Positions 31,819 to 41,330 of a stretch of DNA of 64,000 bases are shown piece by piece; the stretch's first letter is position 1, and every line of letters starts with the position of its first letter. The translations under genes were made by a program, and so were the position numbers. Source of the stretch: CAJFUR01 sp904420575 (GTDB taxonomy: Bacteria; Actinomycetota; Coriobacteriia; Coriobacteriales; Eggerthellaceae); the NCBI GenBank assembly GCA_965119745.1, contig OZ221973.1, positions 1,178,001 through 1,242,000 on the forward strand, read 5' to 3'. The notes under the pieces are model-generated. The model was not told where the DNA came from, ran no database searches, and worked only from the letters and a program-made list of their open reading frames with translations.

Positions 31819-33555
31819 ATGATTACCGGTGAGATGGAGAAGCTGTACCCTTCGGCCAAGGCGCTCGTCAAGGAATGCGTCGCCAGCCGCCTGCACGCCA
31901 AGGACGCCAGCCTCTACGACTTCTCCGAGGAAGCGCGTGCGTGCGCCGAAGCGTTCATGGGCTGGACCGACCTGGCTTCGATGCCACCGTTTCCCATCGA
32001 AAAGGTGCAGGCGTTCGCCGATGCCGCCGTCGAAGGCGGCGTGGACACCGTGGTGCTGGTCGGCCAGGGCGGCTCCACGCAGGCGCCCATGACCATCACC
32101 AAATACAACAAGCAGGACAAGAACCGTGTCTCGTTCAAGACGCTGGACTCCGACTCTCCCGTGCGCGTGCGCGAGCTTCTGGCCGCGGTCGACCCGGCGC
32201 ACACGCTCGTGCTCATGTCATCGAAGAGCGGCTCCACCATCGAGCCGCGCCTTCTGCTTTCGGCGCTGCGCGACGCGTTTTGCGCCGCCTTGCCCGAAGG
32301 AGAGGTGTGCCGGCATCTGGTGGCCGTCACCGACCCTGGTTCCGACCTGGAGAGGCAGGCTCAGAAAGAAGGCTGGGCCGCCGTGTTTCCCGGCGAGCCG
32401 TCGGTCGGAGGGCGTTATTCGGCGCTCTCGGTCTTCGGGCTTCTACCTGCGGCACTCGCCGGCATCGACCTGGATTCGTTCATGGCCCATGCCGCCAAGG
32501 CGGAGGCGCGGTGCGGCGAGGACTCCGTCGACAACCCGGCGGTGGGCCTGGCCGCCTTCCTGTACGACAACTACGCGGCGGGCCGGGACAAGTTCTCGTT
32601 CCTCACGCCCAAGCGCGGCCGCGTGCTGGGTCTGTGGATCGAGCAGCTGGTGGCCGAAAGCCTGGGCAAGGACGGCCAGGGGGTGCTTCCCAACATCGAA
32701 GTGGACCCGCTGCTGTTGACCCGCGACCCCGGCGACCGCAGCGTCGTGATGTACCAGACCAAGACCGACCTGTGGGACGAACGGATGAACTTCGAGATGA
32801 GCCTGGCCTACATCGATCCCGCCATCCCGCGCGCCAATTTCAAGATCGACTCGGTGGAGGAGCTGGCCGAGCATTTCGTCATGTGGGAATACGCCGTGGC
32901 CATGTGCGGTTATCTGATGAAGGTGTGCCCGTTCGACCAGCCCGACGTCGCTTCGGCCAAGGCCGCCGTCCTCGACATCCTGCACGAAGGCCAGCCGGCA
33001 TGCGACTTCGTGCAGGACTTCGTGGACGGCGTGCACATGGGAGAGGCCGAGGTGCGGCTGTCCCCCTGCCTTTCCGGCTGCACGGATTTGCGGGGAGCGC
33101 TCAGGGGACTCTTCGCCGACGTGCGCCCCGGCGACTTCTTCGCCTTGAACGCGTTCTTGCCGTTCACGGGTGAGGGCCGGCGCGAGGCGTTGGAGGCGGT
33201 GCGGCATGGCGTGGCCGAGCGGCTGGGCGTTGCGTCGTGCCTGGAAGTGGGTCCGCGCTATCTGCACTCCACCGGCCAGCTGCACAAGGGCGGCCCGAAC
33301 ACGGGCGTGTTCCTCATCCTGTCCGCCGACGAGCTCAAGGACGTGCCGCTTTCCGGCTGCGAGGCGGAAAGCTTGGGAGCGCTTGCGAAGGCGCAGGCCA
33401 CCGGCGACTTGGTGACGCTCGCTGCGCGCGGCCGACGTTGCCTGCACCTGCATTTGCCCGACAACTCGGGCGTGACGCTGCGCGCACTTGCCTCGGTGGT
33501 GAACGAGGTGTTGGACGACCTGGTGGCGCAGCGGGCAGGCGTGCACGCCTCGTAG
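31819..33555 (+). CDS. pgi: glucose-6-phosphate isomerase-like protein
   Basis: 578 residues. The SIS-domain phosphate-binding loops are visible: VLVGQGGSTQAP (around 77-88) and LMSSKSGSTIEPR (around 133-145), followed by the PGI-type segment YLHSTGQLHKGGPNTGVFL near 478. It interconverts glucose-6-phosphate and fructose-6-phosphate in the cytoplasm. The sequence resembles the isomerase half of bifunctional transaldolase/PGI proteins, standing alone. AAGAAGG lies 6 nt before the ATG at 31819; the open frame extends upstream without a ribosome site. The neighbours are not glycolytic. Confidence 0.8.
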   Translation: MITGEMEKLYPSAKALVKECVASRLHAKDASLYDFSEEARACAEAFMGWTDLASMPPFPIEKVQAFADAAVEGGVDTVVLVGQGGSTQAPMTITKYNKQDKNRVSFKTLDSDSPVRVRELLAAVDPAHTLVLMSSKSGSTIEPRLLLSALRDAFCAALPEGEVCRHLVAVTDPGSDLERQAQKEGWAAVFPGEPSVGGRYSALSVFGLLPAALAGIDLDSFMAHAAKAEARCGEDSVDNPAVGLAAFLYDNYAAGRDKFSFLTPKRGRVLGLWIEQLVAESLGKDGQGVLPNIEVDPLLLTRDPGDRSVVMYQTKTDLWDERMNFEMSLAYIDPAIPRANFKIDSVEELAEHFVMWEYAVAMCGYLMKVCPFDQPDVASAKAAVLDILHEGQPACDFVQDFVDGVHMGEAEVRLSPCLSGCTDLRGALRGLFADVRPGDFFALNAFLPFTGEGRREALEAVRHGVAERLGVASCLEVGPRYLHSTGQLHKGGPNTGVFLILSADELKDVPLSGCEAESLGALAKAQATGDLVTLAARGRRCLHLHLPDNSGVTLRALASVVNEVLDDLVAQRAGVHAS

Positions 33556-33730
33556 CCGACGATTCCGAGACGTTCGACTGCCTGACGTGCGTTCGGAGGG
33601 CGGACGTGCGGGACAATGGGCGCGCAAGAGCCGTCATGGCAAGGCGGCTGGGGCGCTGCACGCGCCGCCGGACTCGCGCCAGGCGGCCGGCATGCGTGCG
33701 AAACGACGAGTCCGCAAAAGGACGTGACCT

Positions 33731-36502
33731 ATGATCGAAGCGCTGGACATACAGGTCAAAGGCATAGTGCAAGGGGTGGGCTTCCGCCCCTTCGTCTATC
33801 GTTTGGCCAAAAAATACCTGATCAATGGCTGGGTTCTCAACGCAGCGGACGGCGTGTTCATCCACGCCGAAGGCGAAGGCACGCTGCTGGACGAATTCGT
33901 CATGGAACTGTCCGAGAACCCCCCGGCTGCCGCGCAGGTGGACGAGATCGACCTTGCTGAGGTGCCACTGGAAGACTTCACGTCGTTCGAGATCCGCTTT
34001 TCGGACGCCGGCGCGGTGGAGAAGACCACGCTCGTGTCGCCCGACCTGGCCACTTGCGACGATTGCGTGCACGAGCTGTTCAACCCCAACGACCGGCGCT
34101 TCCGCTACCCGTTCATCAACTGCACGAACTGCGGGCCGCGCTTCACCATCATCGAGAAGCTGCCCTACGACCGCAAGAGCACGTCGATGAAGGATTTTCC
34201 CATGTGCGAGCGCTGCGCGGTGGAGTACGGCGATCCGCTCGACCGCCGCTTCCATGCGCAGCCCGACGCCTGCTTTGCGTGCGGGCCGCATCTGAGCTGG
34301 CGCGAGCACGAGGGCCTGTCGGGCGCGCTGCCCGCGGCGGCTGCGGAAGGGCCTGACGCATCGGCGGCGGCGCGGGTTTTGGCTGGCGCGCAGCCGGACG
34401 CTTCGCGCGAGGCGCTGGAGGCGGCGGATGCCGTCTGCGCGCCGCTTGGCCCCGTGTTCTGGGGCGCGACGCGCGAGGAGAGCGACGCCATCCTGGCGCG
34501 CGCCGTCGATCTGCTGCTGGCGGGGAAGATCCTGGCCGTCAAGGGCCTGGGCGGCTTCCATCTGGTGTGCGACGCGAACAACCCGGAAGCCGTGGCCACG
34601 TTGCGCGCGCGCAAGCGCCGCGAGGGCAAGGCGTTCGCCGTCATGGCGCACACGGTGGAGGACGTGCGCCGTGTCTGCCAGGTGAACGATGCGGAACGCG
34701 CGGTGCTCGAAGGCGCGCAGCGCCCCATCGTGCTGCTGAAGAAGCGCGCCGGCGCCACGTTCGCGGCCGGTTTGGCTGACGACCTGCTCGAACTGGGCGT
34801 CATGTTGCCCTACACCCCCGTGCAGCACCTGCTGCTGCACGACTTCGCCGAAGCCGCTTCCTCCCCGGATGGCGGAATGCCGCCTCTGCTGGTCATGACG
34901 TCGGGCAACCTGCACGACGAACCCATCGTGACCGACGACGAAGAAGCCTACGAGAAGCTCTTCGCCGTGGCCGACGCGTTTCTGGGCAACGACCGCGCCA
35001 TCCGGGCGCGCTACGACGACTCGGTGGTGCGCGTCGTGCGGGCGGGCGGCGCCGGCGAGGCCGTCCAGTTCGTGCGCCGCGCCCGCGGATTCTCGCCGGT
35101 TCCGCTGGTCCTCGCTGGCTCGCCTCGCCAACCTGCAGCGGAGGATCGACCTGTGGCAGAGGGTCAACCTGCGACAGGAGCGCCCTCCATTTTCGCCACG
35201 GGGCCGGAGCAGAAGAACACGTTCACGCTCACGCGCGGCACGGAGGCGTTCGTGTCCCAGCACATCGGCGACCTGGAGAACGCCGAGACCTACGACGCGT
35301 GGCTGGCCGCCAAGCAACGCTACGAGACGCTGTTCGAGATCACGCCGACCCTCATCGCGTGCGACCTGCACCCCGAATACCTCACGTCGAAATGGGCGCA
35401 CGAGCAGCAGGCGGAGCACGGCACGCCCGTGACCGAGGTGCAGCACCATCATGCACACGTCGTGTCGGTCATGGGCGAGCACGGCCTGGAAGGCCCCGTG
35501 TGCGGAATCGCGTTCGACGGCACGGGCTACGGCGTGGATGGGAACATCTGGGGTGGGGAAGTGCTGCTGTCGAACCTGGTCGCATTCGAGCGCTTCGCCA
35601 ACTTCGCGTACGTGCCCATGCCGGGAGGCGCGGCGGCCGTCAAGCACCCGCTGCGCATGGCCTACGGCGTCCTGTGGGCCTTCGACCTGCTGGAGCATCC
35701 CGGCGCGGCCGAGGCGCTGGAAGCGCTGGGACCGTGGGCGCAGGTGGCCGAACAAATGATAGAGCAAGGCATCAACACGCCTCTGACCTCGTCGGTCGGC
35801 CGCCTGTTCGACGCCGCTTCGGCCCTGCTGGGCATCTGCACCGAACCCCTCTACGAAGGCGAGCCAGCCATCCTCTTAGGGTCCGCCGTCCTGCCGGACG
35901 GCGGACCGGCCGACGCTGCGGCTTCCCGTGGCACCGGGTCTCGCGGCGATGCCGAAGGCTCGCGTACCGAGGTACGCGTCGCCTCCGCCATCCCCACGAC
36001 CTCCGGCACCACGGAAACCCTCGCTGACGCTACGAACGACCAGGGAGTCGGCGGACCGGCCGCCGAAGCCGACGTTGCCGAGCGCTACGCCATCGCCCTC
36101 GTGAAGAACACGGCGACGCCCGAAAGCACGGCGCAGGACACCTCGGTCGTGCTGTTCGACGCGGCGCCCACGTTCAAGGCGCTGCTTGACGACCGCGTGG
36201 CCGGCGTGCCCGTGCCGGTGATCGCGCGGCGCTTCCACGACGCGTTCGTGCAGGCGGTCGTCGATGCCGCGGAGCTGGTTCGCAGCGTGTACGGCATTCA
36301 GACGGTGACGCTGTCGGGTGGCGTGTTCATGAACCGCTACCTTTTGGAGCATGCGCTCCCTGCGTTGGAATCGGCGGGCTTCACCGCCGCTGTCAACCGC
36401 GATCTACCGCCGAACGACGGTTGCATTTCATTCGGCCAAGCTGTGGTAGCATGGGCTCGAAACGAAGCGAGCGAAGCTCCCTGCGAGGGTCCGTCCGCCT
36501 GA
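33731..36502 (+). CDS. hypF: carbamoyltransferase HypF (hydrogenase maturation)
   Basis: 923 residues. Domains in order: acylphosphatase (GIVQGVGFRPFVYRLA, residues 11-26), two zinc fingers (C109/C112 with C131/C134; C159/C162 with C181/C184), YrdC-like (about 255-455), and Kae1-like carbamoyltransferase (HHHAHVVSVMGEHG near 573, then FDGTGYGVDGNIWGGE). HypF makes the carbamoyl group that HypE converts to cyanide for the NiFe active site. Typical HypF is about 750-780 residues; extra length lies in linkers near 190-240 and 467-488 and in a low-complexity insertion near 717-778. hypC and hypD follow. Confidence 0.95.
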   Translation: MIEALDIQVKGIVQGVGFRPFVYRLAKKYLINGWVLNAADGVFIHAEGEGTLLDEFVMELSENPPAAAQVDEIDLAEVPLEDFTSFEIRFSDAGAVEKTTLVSPDLATCDDCVHELFNPNDRRFRYPFINCTNCGPRFTIIEKLPYDRKSTSMKDFPMCERCAVEYGDPLDRRFHAQPDACFACGPHLSWREHEGLSGALPAAAAEGPDASAAARVLAGAQPDASREALEAADAVCAPLGPVFWGATREESDAILARAVDLLLAGKILAVKGLGGFHLVCDANNPEAVATLRARKRREGKAFAVMAHTVEDVRRVCQVNDAERAVLEGAQRPIVLLKKRAGATFAAGLADDLLELGVMLPYTPVQHLLLHDFAEAASSPDGGMPPLLVMTSGNLHDEPIVTDDEEAYEKLFAVADAFLGNDRAIRARYDDSVVRVVRAGGAGEAVQFVRRARGFSPVPLVLAGSPRQPAAEDRPVAEGQPATGAPSIFATGPEQKNTFTLTRGTEAFVSQHIGDLENAETYDAWLAAKQRYETLFEITPTLIACDLHPEYLTSKWAHEQQAEHGTPVTEVQHHHAHVVSVMGEHGLEGPVCGIAFDGTGYGVDGNIWGGEVLLSNLVAFERFANFAYVPMPGGAAAVKHPLRMAYGVLWAFDLLEHPGAAEALEALGPWAQVAEQMIEQGINTPLTSSVGRLFDAASALLGICTEPLYEGEPAILLGSAVLPDGGPADAAASRGTGSRGDAEGSRTEVRVASAIPTTSGTTETLADATNDQGVGGPAAEADVAERYAIALVKNTATPESTAQDTSVVLFDAAPTFKALLDDRVAGVPVPVIARRFHDAFVQAVVDAAELVRSVYGIQTVTLSGGVFMNRYLLEHALPALESAGFTAAVNRDLPPNDGCISFGQAVVAWARNEASEAPCEGPSA

Positions 36503-36621
36503 AGGTACCGCGCGGCCATGCCGCAGACCTGCCCGCCCTCCGCCGTCAGGCGCGAGGCGACGGGCGGGGTTCCGAGTGCGCGAGGCGACGGGCATTGCAG
36601 GTGGACAGGAAAGAGGACGCC

Positions 36622-36861
36622 ATGTGTTTGGCCATACCTGCCAAGATCACGGAAATGAAGGACGACGGCCTGGCAACCGTCGACATCCTGGGCGTGACGC
36701 GCGACATTGCGCTCGACCTCACGCCTCAAGCGACCTTGGGCGACTTCGTGCTGGTGCACGCCGGGTTCGCCATCGAGGTGGTGGACGCCGACTACGCCCA
36801 GGAGACCATCGACCTCATCAAGCAGTTCCCGGAACTGATCGGCGAAGAGGTGCCGGTCTGA
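36622..36861 (+). CDS. hypC: hydrogenase maturation chaperone HypC
   Basis: 79 residues beginning MCLAIPAKI, the family signature. After Met removal, Cys2 binds the iron centre that HypD assembles and is carried to the hydrogenase large subunit precursor. The length is normal. AGGAAAGAGG precedes the ATG at 36622; a longer frame upstream is not the gene. It lies in the order hypF-hypC-hypD, all on the same strand. Confidence 0.95.
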   Translation: MCLAIPAKITEMKDDGLATVDILGVTRDIALDLTPQATLGDFVLVHAGFAIEVVDADYAQETIDLIKQFPELIGEEVPV

Positions 36862-36955
36862 CCCCGGCCGGCGCGGCGCGTGGCGTGCGTACGGCGCGCA
36901 TGCGGCGCGCTTACGGCAGGCACGAACAGGCAGCGACGAACGGACGAGGACACCC

Positions 36956-38056
36956 ATGAAGAACGAATTCGACATGCAGGCCGAGCTTGCGGCCTTCAAG
37001 GACCCGAAGCTGGCGCGCGGTCTCATCGAGTCCATTGCGCGACTGGCGCCTCCCGAAGCGACGCTCATGGAAGTGTGCGGCACGCACACGGTGGCCATCG
37101 CGCGCAACGGCATCCGCAACCTCATGCCGGAGGGCACGCACCTGGCTTCCGGCCCCGGCTGCCCCGTGTGCGTCACGTCGAACCACGATATCGACACGGT
37201 GATCGCCCTCGCGCGCGTGCCTGGCGTGACCATCGCCACGTTCGGCGACATGACGCGCGTGCCAGGCTCCACGTCCAGCCTGCTGAAGGAGCAGGCGGCA
37301 GGACGCTCCATCGAGATCGTGTACTCGCCGCTCGACGCGCTGACGCTGGCCGAACAGTATCCCGAGCGCCAGATCGTGTTCGTGGGCGTGGGCTTCGAGA
37401 CCACCACGCCGCTGGTGGCCATGGCCATCAAGCGCGCGGCGGCGCGCAGCCTTGCGAACTTCACGGTGTTCGGCGCGCACAAGAACATGCCGGGCGCGCT
37501 GGAGGTCATCATCAACGACCCGCGGCTGCAACTGGACGCCCTCATCCTGCCCGGTCATGTGAGCACCATCATCGGCGTCGAGCCGTATCGGTTCCTGGCC
37601 GAGAAGTACGGCGTCCCGGGCGTCATCACCGGGTTCGAACCGGTGGACGTGCTGCAGGGCATCGCCATGATCATGCGCCAGCTGCACGAAGGCCGCGCGG
37701 AAATCGAGATCGCCTACGCCCGCGGCGTCATGCCCAAGGGCAATCCCACGGCGCTCGCCGCCATCGCCGACGTGTTCGAGACGTGCCCGGCCACATGGCG
37801 CGGCCTGGGCGAGATCCCCGGTTCCGGCTACCGCATCCGCGACGAGTACGCGGAGTTCGATGCGGTGAAGCGGTTCGATCCGCAGGTGGAGCCTACGCAG
37901 GATCCCAAGGGCTGTCGCTGCGGCGACGTCCTGCGCGGCATCATGGCGCCCAACGAATGCCCCCTGTTCCGCAAGGTGTGCACGCCCGAAAACCCGGTCG
38001 GCCCCTGCATGGTCAGCAGCGAAGGCAGCTGCGCCGCCTACTACCGGTACTACTAG
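36956..38056 (+). CDS. hypD: hydrogenase maturation protein HypD
   Basis: 366 residues. Conserved HypD motifs are present: MEVCGTHTVAIARNGIR (38-54), SGPGCPVCVT (66-75), FGDMTRVPGS and GFEPVDVLQGI, and the C-terminal [4Fe-4S] cysteines (CRCGDVLRG, NECPLF and C-terminal GSCAAYYRYY). It scaffolds the Fe(CN)2CO group together with HypC and HypE. hypE, hypA and hypB are not in the window, nor are hydrogenase structural genes, so they must be encoded elsewhere. Confidence 0.95.
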   Translation: MKNEFDMQAELAAFKDPKLARGLIESIARLAPPEATLMEVCGTHTVAIARNGIRNLMPEGTHLASGPGCPVCVTSNHDIDTVIALARVPGVTIATFGDMTRVPGSTSSLLKEQAAGRSIEIVYSPLDALTLAEQYPERQIVFVGVGFETTTPLVAMAIKRAAARSLANFTVFGAHKNMPGALEVIINDPRLQLDALILPGHVSTIIGVEPYRFLAEKYGVPGVITGFEPVDVLQGIAMIMRQLHEGRAEIEIAYARGVMPKGNPTALAAIADVFETCPATWRGLGEIPGSGYRIRDEYAEFDAVKRFDPQVEPTQDPKGCRCGDVLRGIMAPNECPLFRKVCTPENPVGPCMVSSEGSCAAYYRYY

Positions 38057-38421
38057 CTTACGAGCCGCCCATAGCCGCCGCGCACGCAAGCGGCGGCGAG
38101 CACACGCAAGCGCGGCGGCGAGCACACGCGCAACGTCGCTGCCGTCCGGTCGAGGGCCTGGTGCGGCGCGCCGTGGACATAATCGCCTCCATTCCGTGGA
38201 TTTCGCACCTAGCCCGCGCGCGTCGGCCGGACGCATTCCATGAATCGCCTGATCAACGTTGCTGGGATTCGATTATTTCCCAGAAAAGACAAAGAATCGG
38301 GGCGATTTCGTCCAGCTTTTCGAAAGGGCACAAAGAAATGGTGTTCGAACGCTGAATCCAGAAGGAGGCGGCTCGGCTCGCAGGTCTTTCGGCTTTCAGG
38401 CTCCGCGAGGTCGCGGCCCTG
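38057..38421. other. intergenic region with a short tandem repeat and cryptic coding sequence
   Basis: A roughly 21-bp unit (ACGCAAGC...GGCGGCGAGCAC) is repeated twice at 38084-38125. From 38356 the frame of the next gene is open and looks coding (RLAGLSAFRLREVAAL) but lacks a start codon after the TGA at 38353-38355. Confidence 0.5.
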
Positions 38422-38865
38422 ATGCAAGACGGTCGACCGCGGGCCAAGGAGCCGCTGCTTTTGTGCGCCCTGGCAACGGGGCGATACGAAAAGCTGATGG
38501 CCTTGATGTGGCGCGACGATATCAAGGAAGAGTATTCGGCCGTTGCCGAACTTCTGCAAGGAGCCGACTTGTCGGCGCTTGCATTGAATGGCGTCTTTCC
38601 CGAAGGCCTCCCTCGCGAATACGCCAAACGCCTGAATACCTTCGCCTCGGAATACCGCAAGCCGGAAACCCAAGCCGAGTCGAAGCGGCTCCGCTGGGAG
38701 AAGAGCCGCCAGCTGCAGCTGCAAAAAGGGGTCAGCGTCGCGCGCATTTGCAACGAGTTGGGGCTGAACAGAGGCAACGTGAACGCCTACATGAAGCACG
38801 GCGACGTCAGCAAGATGTCGCTGCAGAACGCGACGCGCATCATGAAATACCTCATGGCCTTGTAG
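38422..38865 (+). CDS. hypothetical protein with C-terminal helix-turn-helix
   Basis: 147 residues from the first ATG. I do not recognise a named family. The C-terminal 50 residues look like a helix-turn-helix (VSVARICNELGLNRGNVNAY, then MKHGDVSKMSLQNATRIMKY). The N-terminal part is helical and Leu-rich. Coding character continues 22 codons upstream to a TGA at 38353, with a strong GAAGGAGG at 38361-38368 but no start codon, so the annotated N-terminus is probably incomplete. An ATG at 38338 is in the same frame just before the TGA. It may be a regulator from mobile DNA. Confidence 0.65.
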   Translation: MQDGRPRAKEPLLLCALATGRYEKLMALMWRDDIKEEYSAVAELLQGADLSALALNGVFPEGLPREYAKRLNTFASEYRKPETQAESKRLRWEKSRQLQLQKGVSVARICNELGLNRGNVNAYMKHGDVSKMSLQNATRIMKYLMAL

Positions 38866-38924
38866 CGCCTTGCGCTTCCTTTGCCTCTGTGCTTGCCCCG
38901 GCGACTGGCGTACGCCGGCGCGAG

Positions 38925-38956
38925 AACGAAACGGCCCCCGTCGATGACGGGGGCCG
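38925..38956 (-). terminator. terminator of the flavoprotein gene
   Basis: A perfect 11-bp stem (38932-38942 with 38946-38956, 3-nt loop). On the minus strand it is followed by TTTCGTT. It serves the gene whose stop is at 39146 and may also act on the convergent gene. Confidence 0.6.
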
Positions 38957-39145
38957 CGTGCCCGGGAAGAAGGAGGGGTGGTCCCGGACGGATTGAGCGA
39001 AGGGGATGGGCGCTTGCGAGCCACGGTAGAGCGTAGAGCCGTGAGGCTCGCAGGCGCCCGGGATCGCGATCCCCGCCTCGCCCGCAGCCGGTCGAGAGCG
39101 CGGGCGAGGCGGTGCGGACGCAGCGGGTGCGGGCTCGGCCCGGAA

Positions 39146-40966
39146 CTACATCGCCGCGATGTGCTTCACCACGTGCAGGGCCTCGGTCATCGTGCGGCCG
39201 CACGCCACGCCGTGCATCTGGTCGGGGTAGTTGCCGCTGAAGAGCGAGCCCGAGCAGTCGCCGGCGCAGTACAGGCCCTCGATGGGCTCGAAGTCGGCGT
39301 TGAGCGCCTGGCAGTCGGCGTTGATGCGGACGCCGTCGATGGTGGTGAGCAGCGTGCCGCCCAGCGTCGCGCCGAAGAACGGCGGCGTGCGCAGCTCGGA
39401 CAGGCGGTAGGCCTCCTTGCCGAAGTCCACGTCCTCCTGGTTGTCGTACAGCTCGTTGTAGCGCTCGCACGTGGCCAGAAACGTCTTCTTCGCCTCGGCG
39501 TCGAAGCCCAGCTTGTCAGCCAGCTCGTCCAGGGTGTCGGCCTTCTGCAGGCGGCCGTCGGCAAGTTCCTTCTCGAAGAACTTGTCCAGATCGTACGTGC
39601 CGTCTTCCTTCTTGGAGCCGAGCACCATGTTGCGCGTCATGGCCGAGCAGCCCAGCGTATGGAAGCGCTGCACGTCTTCGCCGAAGTTGCCGTCCCACAC
39701 GCTGATGTACACGCCGCCGGGCTGCTGCGCCGCGGCATGCGGTAGGTAGTCGTAGTCGGCGGACTCCAGGGCGAAGCGCTGCCCCTTCAGGTTCACCTTG
39801 AGGAAGGGCTGCGTGCCGGGGTTGAACTGGCCGTTGCCGGGGAACTGCGGCTGGCCAGCCTCGATGCTTTCCTCGGTGTAGCCGGCCGTGGTGCCCGGCT
39901 CCACCAGGCCGCGGTCGAAGATCATGGTCGCGCTCGTGATGTCCTTCACGGCACCGGCCCACAGGGCGGCCTTGATGCCCATGCCCTCGTTGTTCTGGTT
40001 GTAGCCGAGCGCGGTGACGGAGGCGGTGGTGATGGGGGACAGCGCGGAGAGCATGGCGGGGTTCGCGGAATAGCCGCCCGTGGTCAGGAGCACGCCCTTC
40101 TTCGCGTTGATCTGCGTGTAGCCGTCGTCGGTCTTGAAGATGGCTCCCGTCACCTTGCCGGCCTCGTCGGTGACCAGCTTCACGAGGTCGTGCTTGTAGG
40201 AAACCTCGTAGCCGTTGTCGTTCATGACCTGCTCGAACAGCTTGTTGCGGTCTGGCGCGTTGAAGCCGCCGTCGGCAGCGGCGTAGTGATGCTCGCCGCA
40301 GGGGGTGTAGAAGGGCGTCGCTCCCATGCCGCCCGGCATGTCGAACTCGTCGGCGATGACCATGGCGCCCGCCGCGCTCATGTACTGGTCGACGTACTCG
40401 AACATGTCGTTGCTCTCGTTCATCCACATGTTGATGAGGTTGTGGTCGCAGGTGCCGCTGGAATAGCGGGCCCATTCGCCGTGCAGGCGGGCGCGGTCGG
40501 TGTGATAGCCCTGGTCGGTGAAGGGCTTCGTGTCGACGGCGTTGAACCAGTGGCGCGTGGCGCCCACCGTCTCGCCTTTCTCGCACAGGATGAAGTCCAT
40601 CTTCTGGTCGGACGCGTACGCGCCGGCGATCATGCCGCCGTTGCCGGCGCCCACGATCAAGAGGTCGGTGTCCTTCGTCTCGGTGATGTCGCTTTCGGCG
40701 ACCTCGGGCGGCGCGCCCAGCCAGTCCACCGTGATGGCGGCGCTGCCGTTGTCCACGGCCACCAGGCTGTTGTCGGCCACGGCGCCGGCCGCGCCCTCGG
40801 AGCCCGCGTTGCCCTTGCCCTCGGTGCCTTCGCCCGCGGCCTTCGGCGCGCAGCCCGCAAGCCCCACCGTCGCCAGGGCGCCTGCTCCCGCCAGGCCAGC
40901 CAGGAAGCTGCGGCGCGTCAAACCATGCTGTGCTTGTTCCATGTTTCCTCCCAATGATGTTCCCAT
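39146..40966 (-). CDS. Tat-lipoprotein FAD-binding reductase 1 (fumarate reductase/KSTD-like)
   Basis: 606 residues from ATG 40966 (AAAGGAGG upstream) or 598 from ATG 40942 (GGGAGG upstream). Twin-arginine motif LTRRSFLAG and lipobox LAGC predict Tat export and lipid anchoring outside the membrane. The FAD domain begins DTDLLIVGAGNGGMIAG; the capping domain and C-terminal LYCAGDCSGSLFSGNYPDQ are typical of the fumarate reductase/3-oxosteroid dehydrogenase flavoproteins. No heme or FMN-binding domain is present, so electrons must come from another carrier. Divergent from a membrane LuxR gene, its likely regulator. The acceptor molecule is unknown. Confidence 0.9.
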   Translation of the reverse strand: MGTSLGGNMEQAQHGLTRRSFLAGLAGAGALATVGLAGCAPKAAGEGTEGKGNAGSEGAAGAVADNSLVAVDNGSAAITVDWLGAPPEVAESDITETKDTDLLIVGAGNGGMIAGAYASDQKMDFILCEKGETVGATRHWFNAVDTKPFTDQGYHTDRARLHGEWARYSSGTCDHNLINMWMNESNDMFEYVDQYMSAAGAMVIADEFDMPGGMGATPFYTPCGEHHYAAADGGFNAPDRNKLFEQVMNDNGYEVSYKHDLVKLVTDEAGKVTGAIFKTDDGYTQINAKKGVLLTTGGYSANPAMLSALSPITTASVTALGYNQNNEGMGIKAALWAGAVKDITSATMIFDRGLVEPGTTAGYTEESIEAGQPQFPGNGQFNPGTQPFLKVNLKGQRFALESADYDYLPHAAAQQPGGVYISVWDGNFGEDVQRFHTLGCSAMTRNMVLGSKKEDGTYDLDKFFEKELADGRLQKADTLDELADKLGFDAEAKKTFLATCERYNELYDNQEDVDFGKEAYRLSELRTPPFFGATLGGTLLTTIDGVRINADCQALNADFEPIEGLYCAGDCSGSLFSGNYPDQMHGVACGRTMTEALHVVKHIAAM

Positions 40967-41330
40967 TGTTCCTCCTTTGGCGATGCGTCCTCGGCATGTC
41001 GCCCGCCTGCGTTTGGCATTTGGCGGCCAGACGGCGCAGGGCGGCGTGGCTGGGGCCGGGCGGGGCAGGGCGGTGGGCCTTGCCCCGCCCGGCCTCGTCG
41101 GCCGCCGCCTGCTGCGGACTGCGCATGCCGGGGCTCTTCGCTTGCCTGCACCATACGCCCGCCCACAGGCCGCGTCACTGCCCCCAGCGAGGGCATTTCC
41201 TGCTTCCAAGGCCGTTTTCGCGCTCACCCCTCTGGGGGGATTGGGGGCTTTCGATTCGGCATTTCCGCTTGTGATGGGGCGTGAAACCTTTACAATGGGG
41301 CAAGAGGGGCGAAAAGACGCAGTCGGCGAG
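40967..41330. other. divergent region between flavoprotein 1 and its LuxR gene
   Basis: 364 bp with no gene. GC-rich on the left and with the promoter described next on the right. Confidence 0.5.
41269..41296 (+). promoter_or_regulatory. candidate promoter of the LuxR gene
   Basis: TTGTGA (41269-41274), a 16-bp spacer and TACAAT (41291-41296). Its start site near 41303 excludes the ATG at 41295 and favours 41331 as the start codon. Confidence 0.55.

Noticed and set aside
37631..37646. TTCGAA-containing stretch resembling a tRNA T-arm
   Set aside because: It lies inside the conserved hypD coding sequence and no cloverleaf can be drawn around it.
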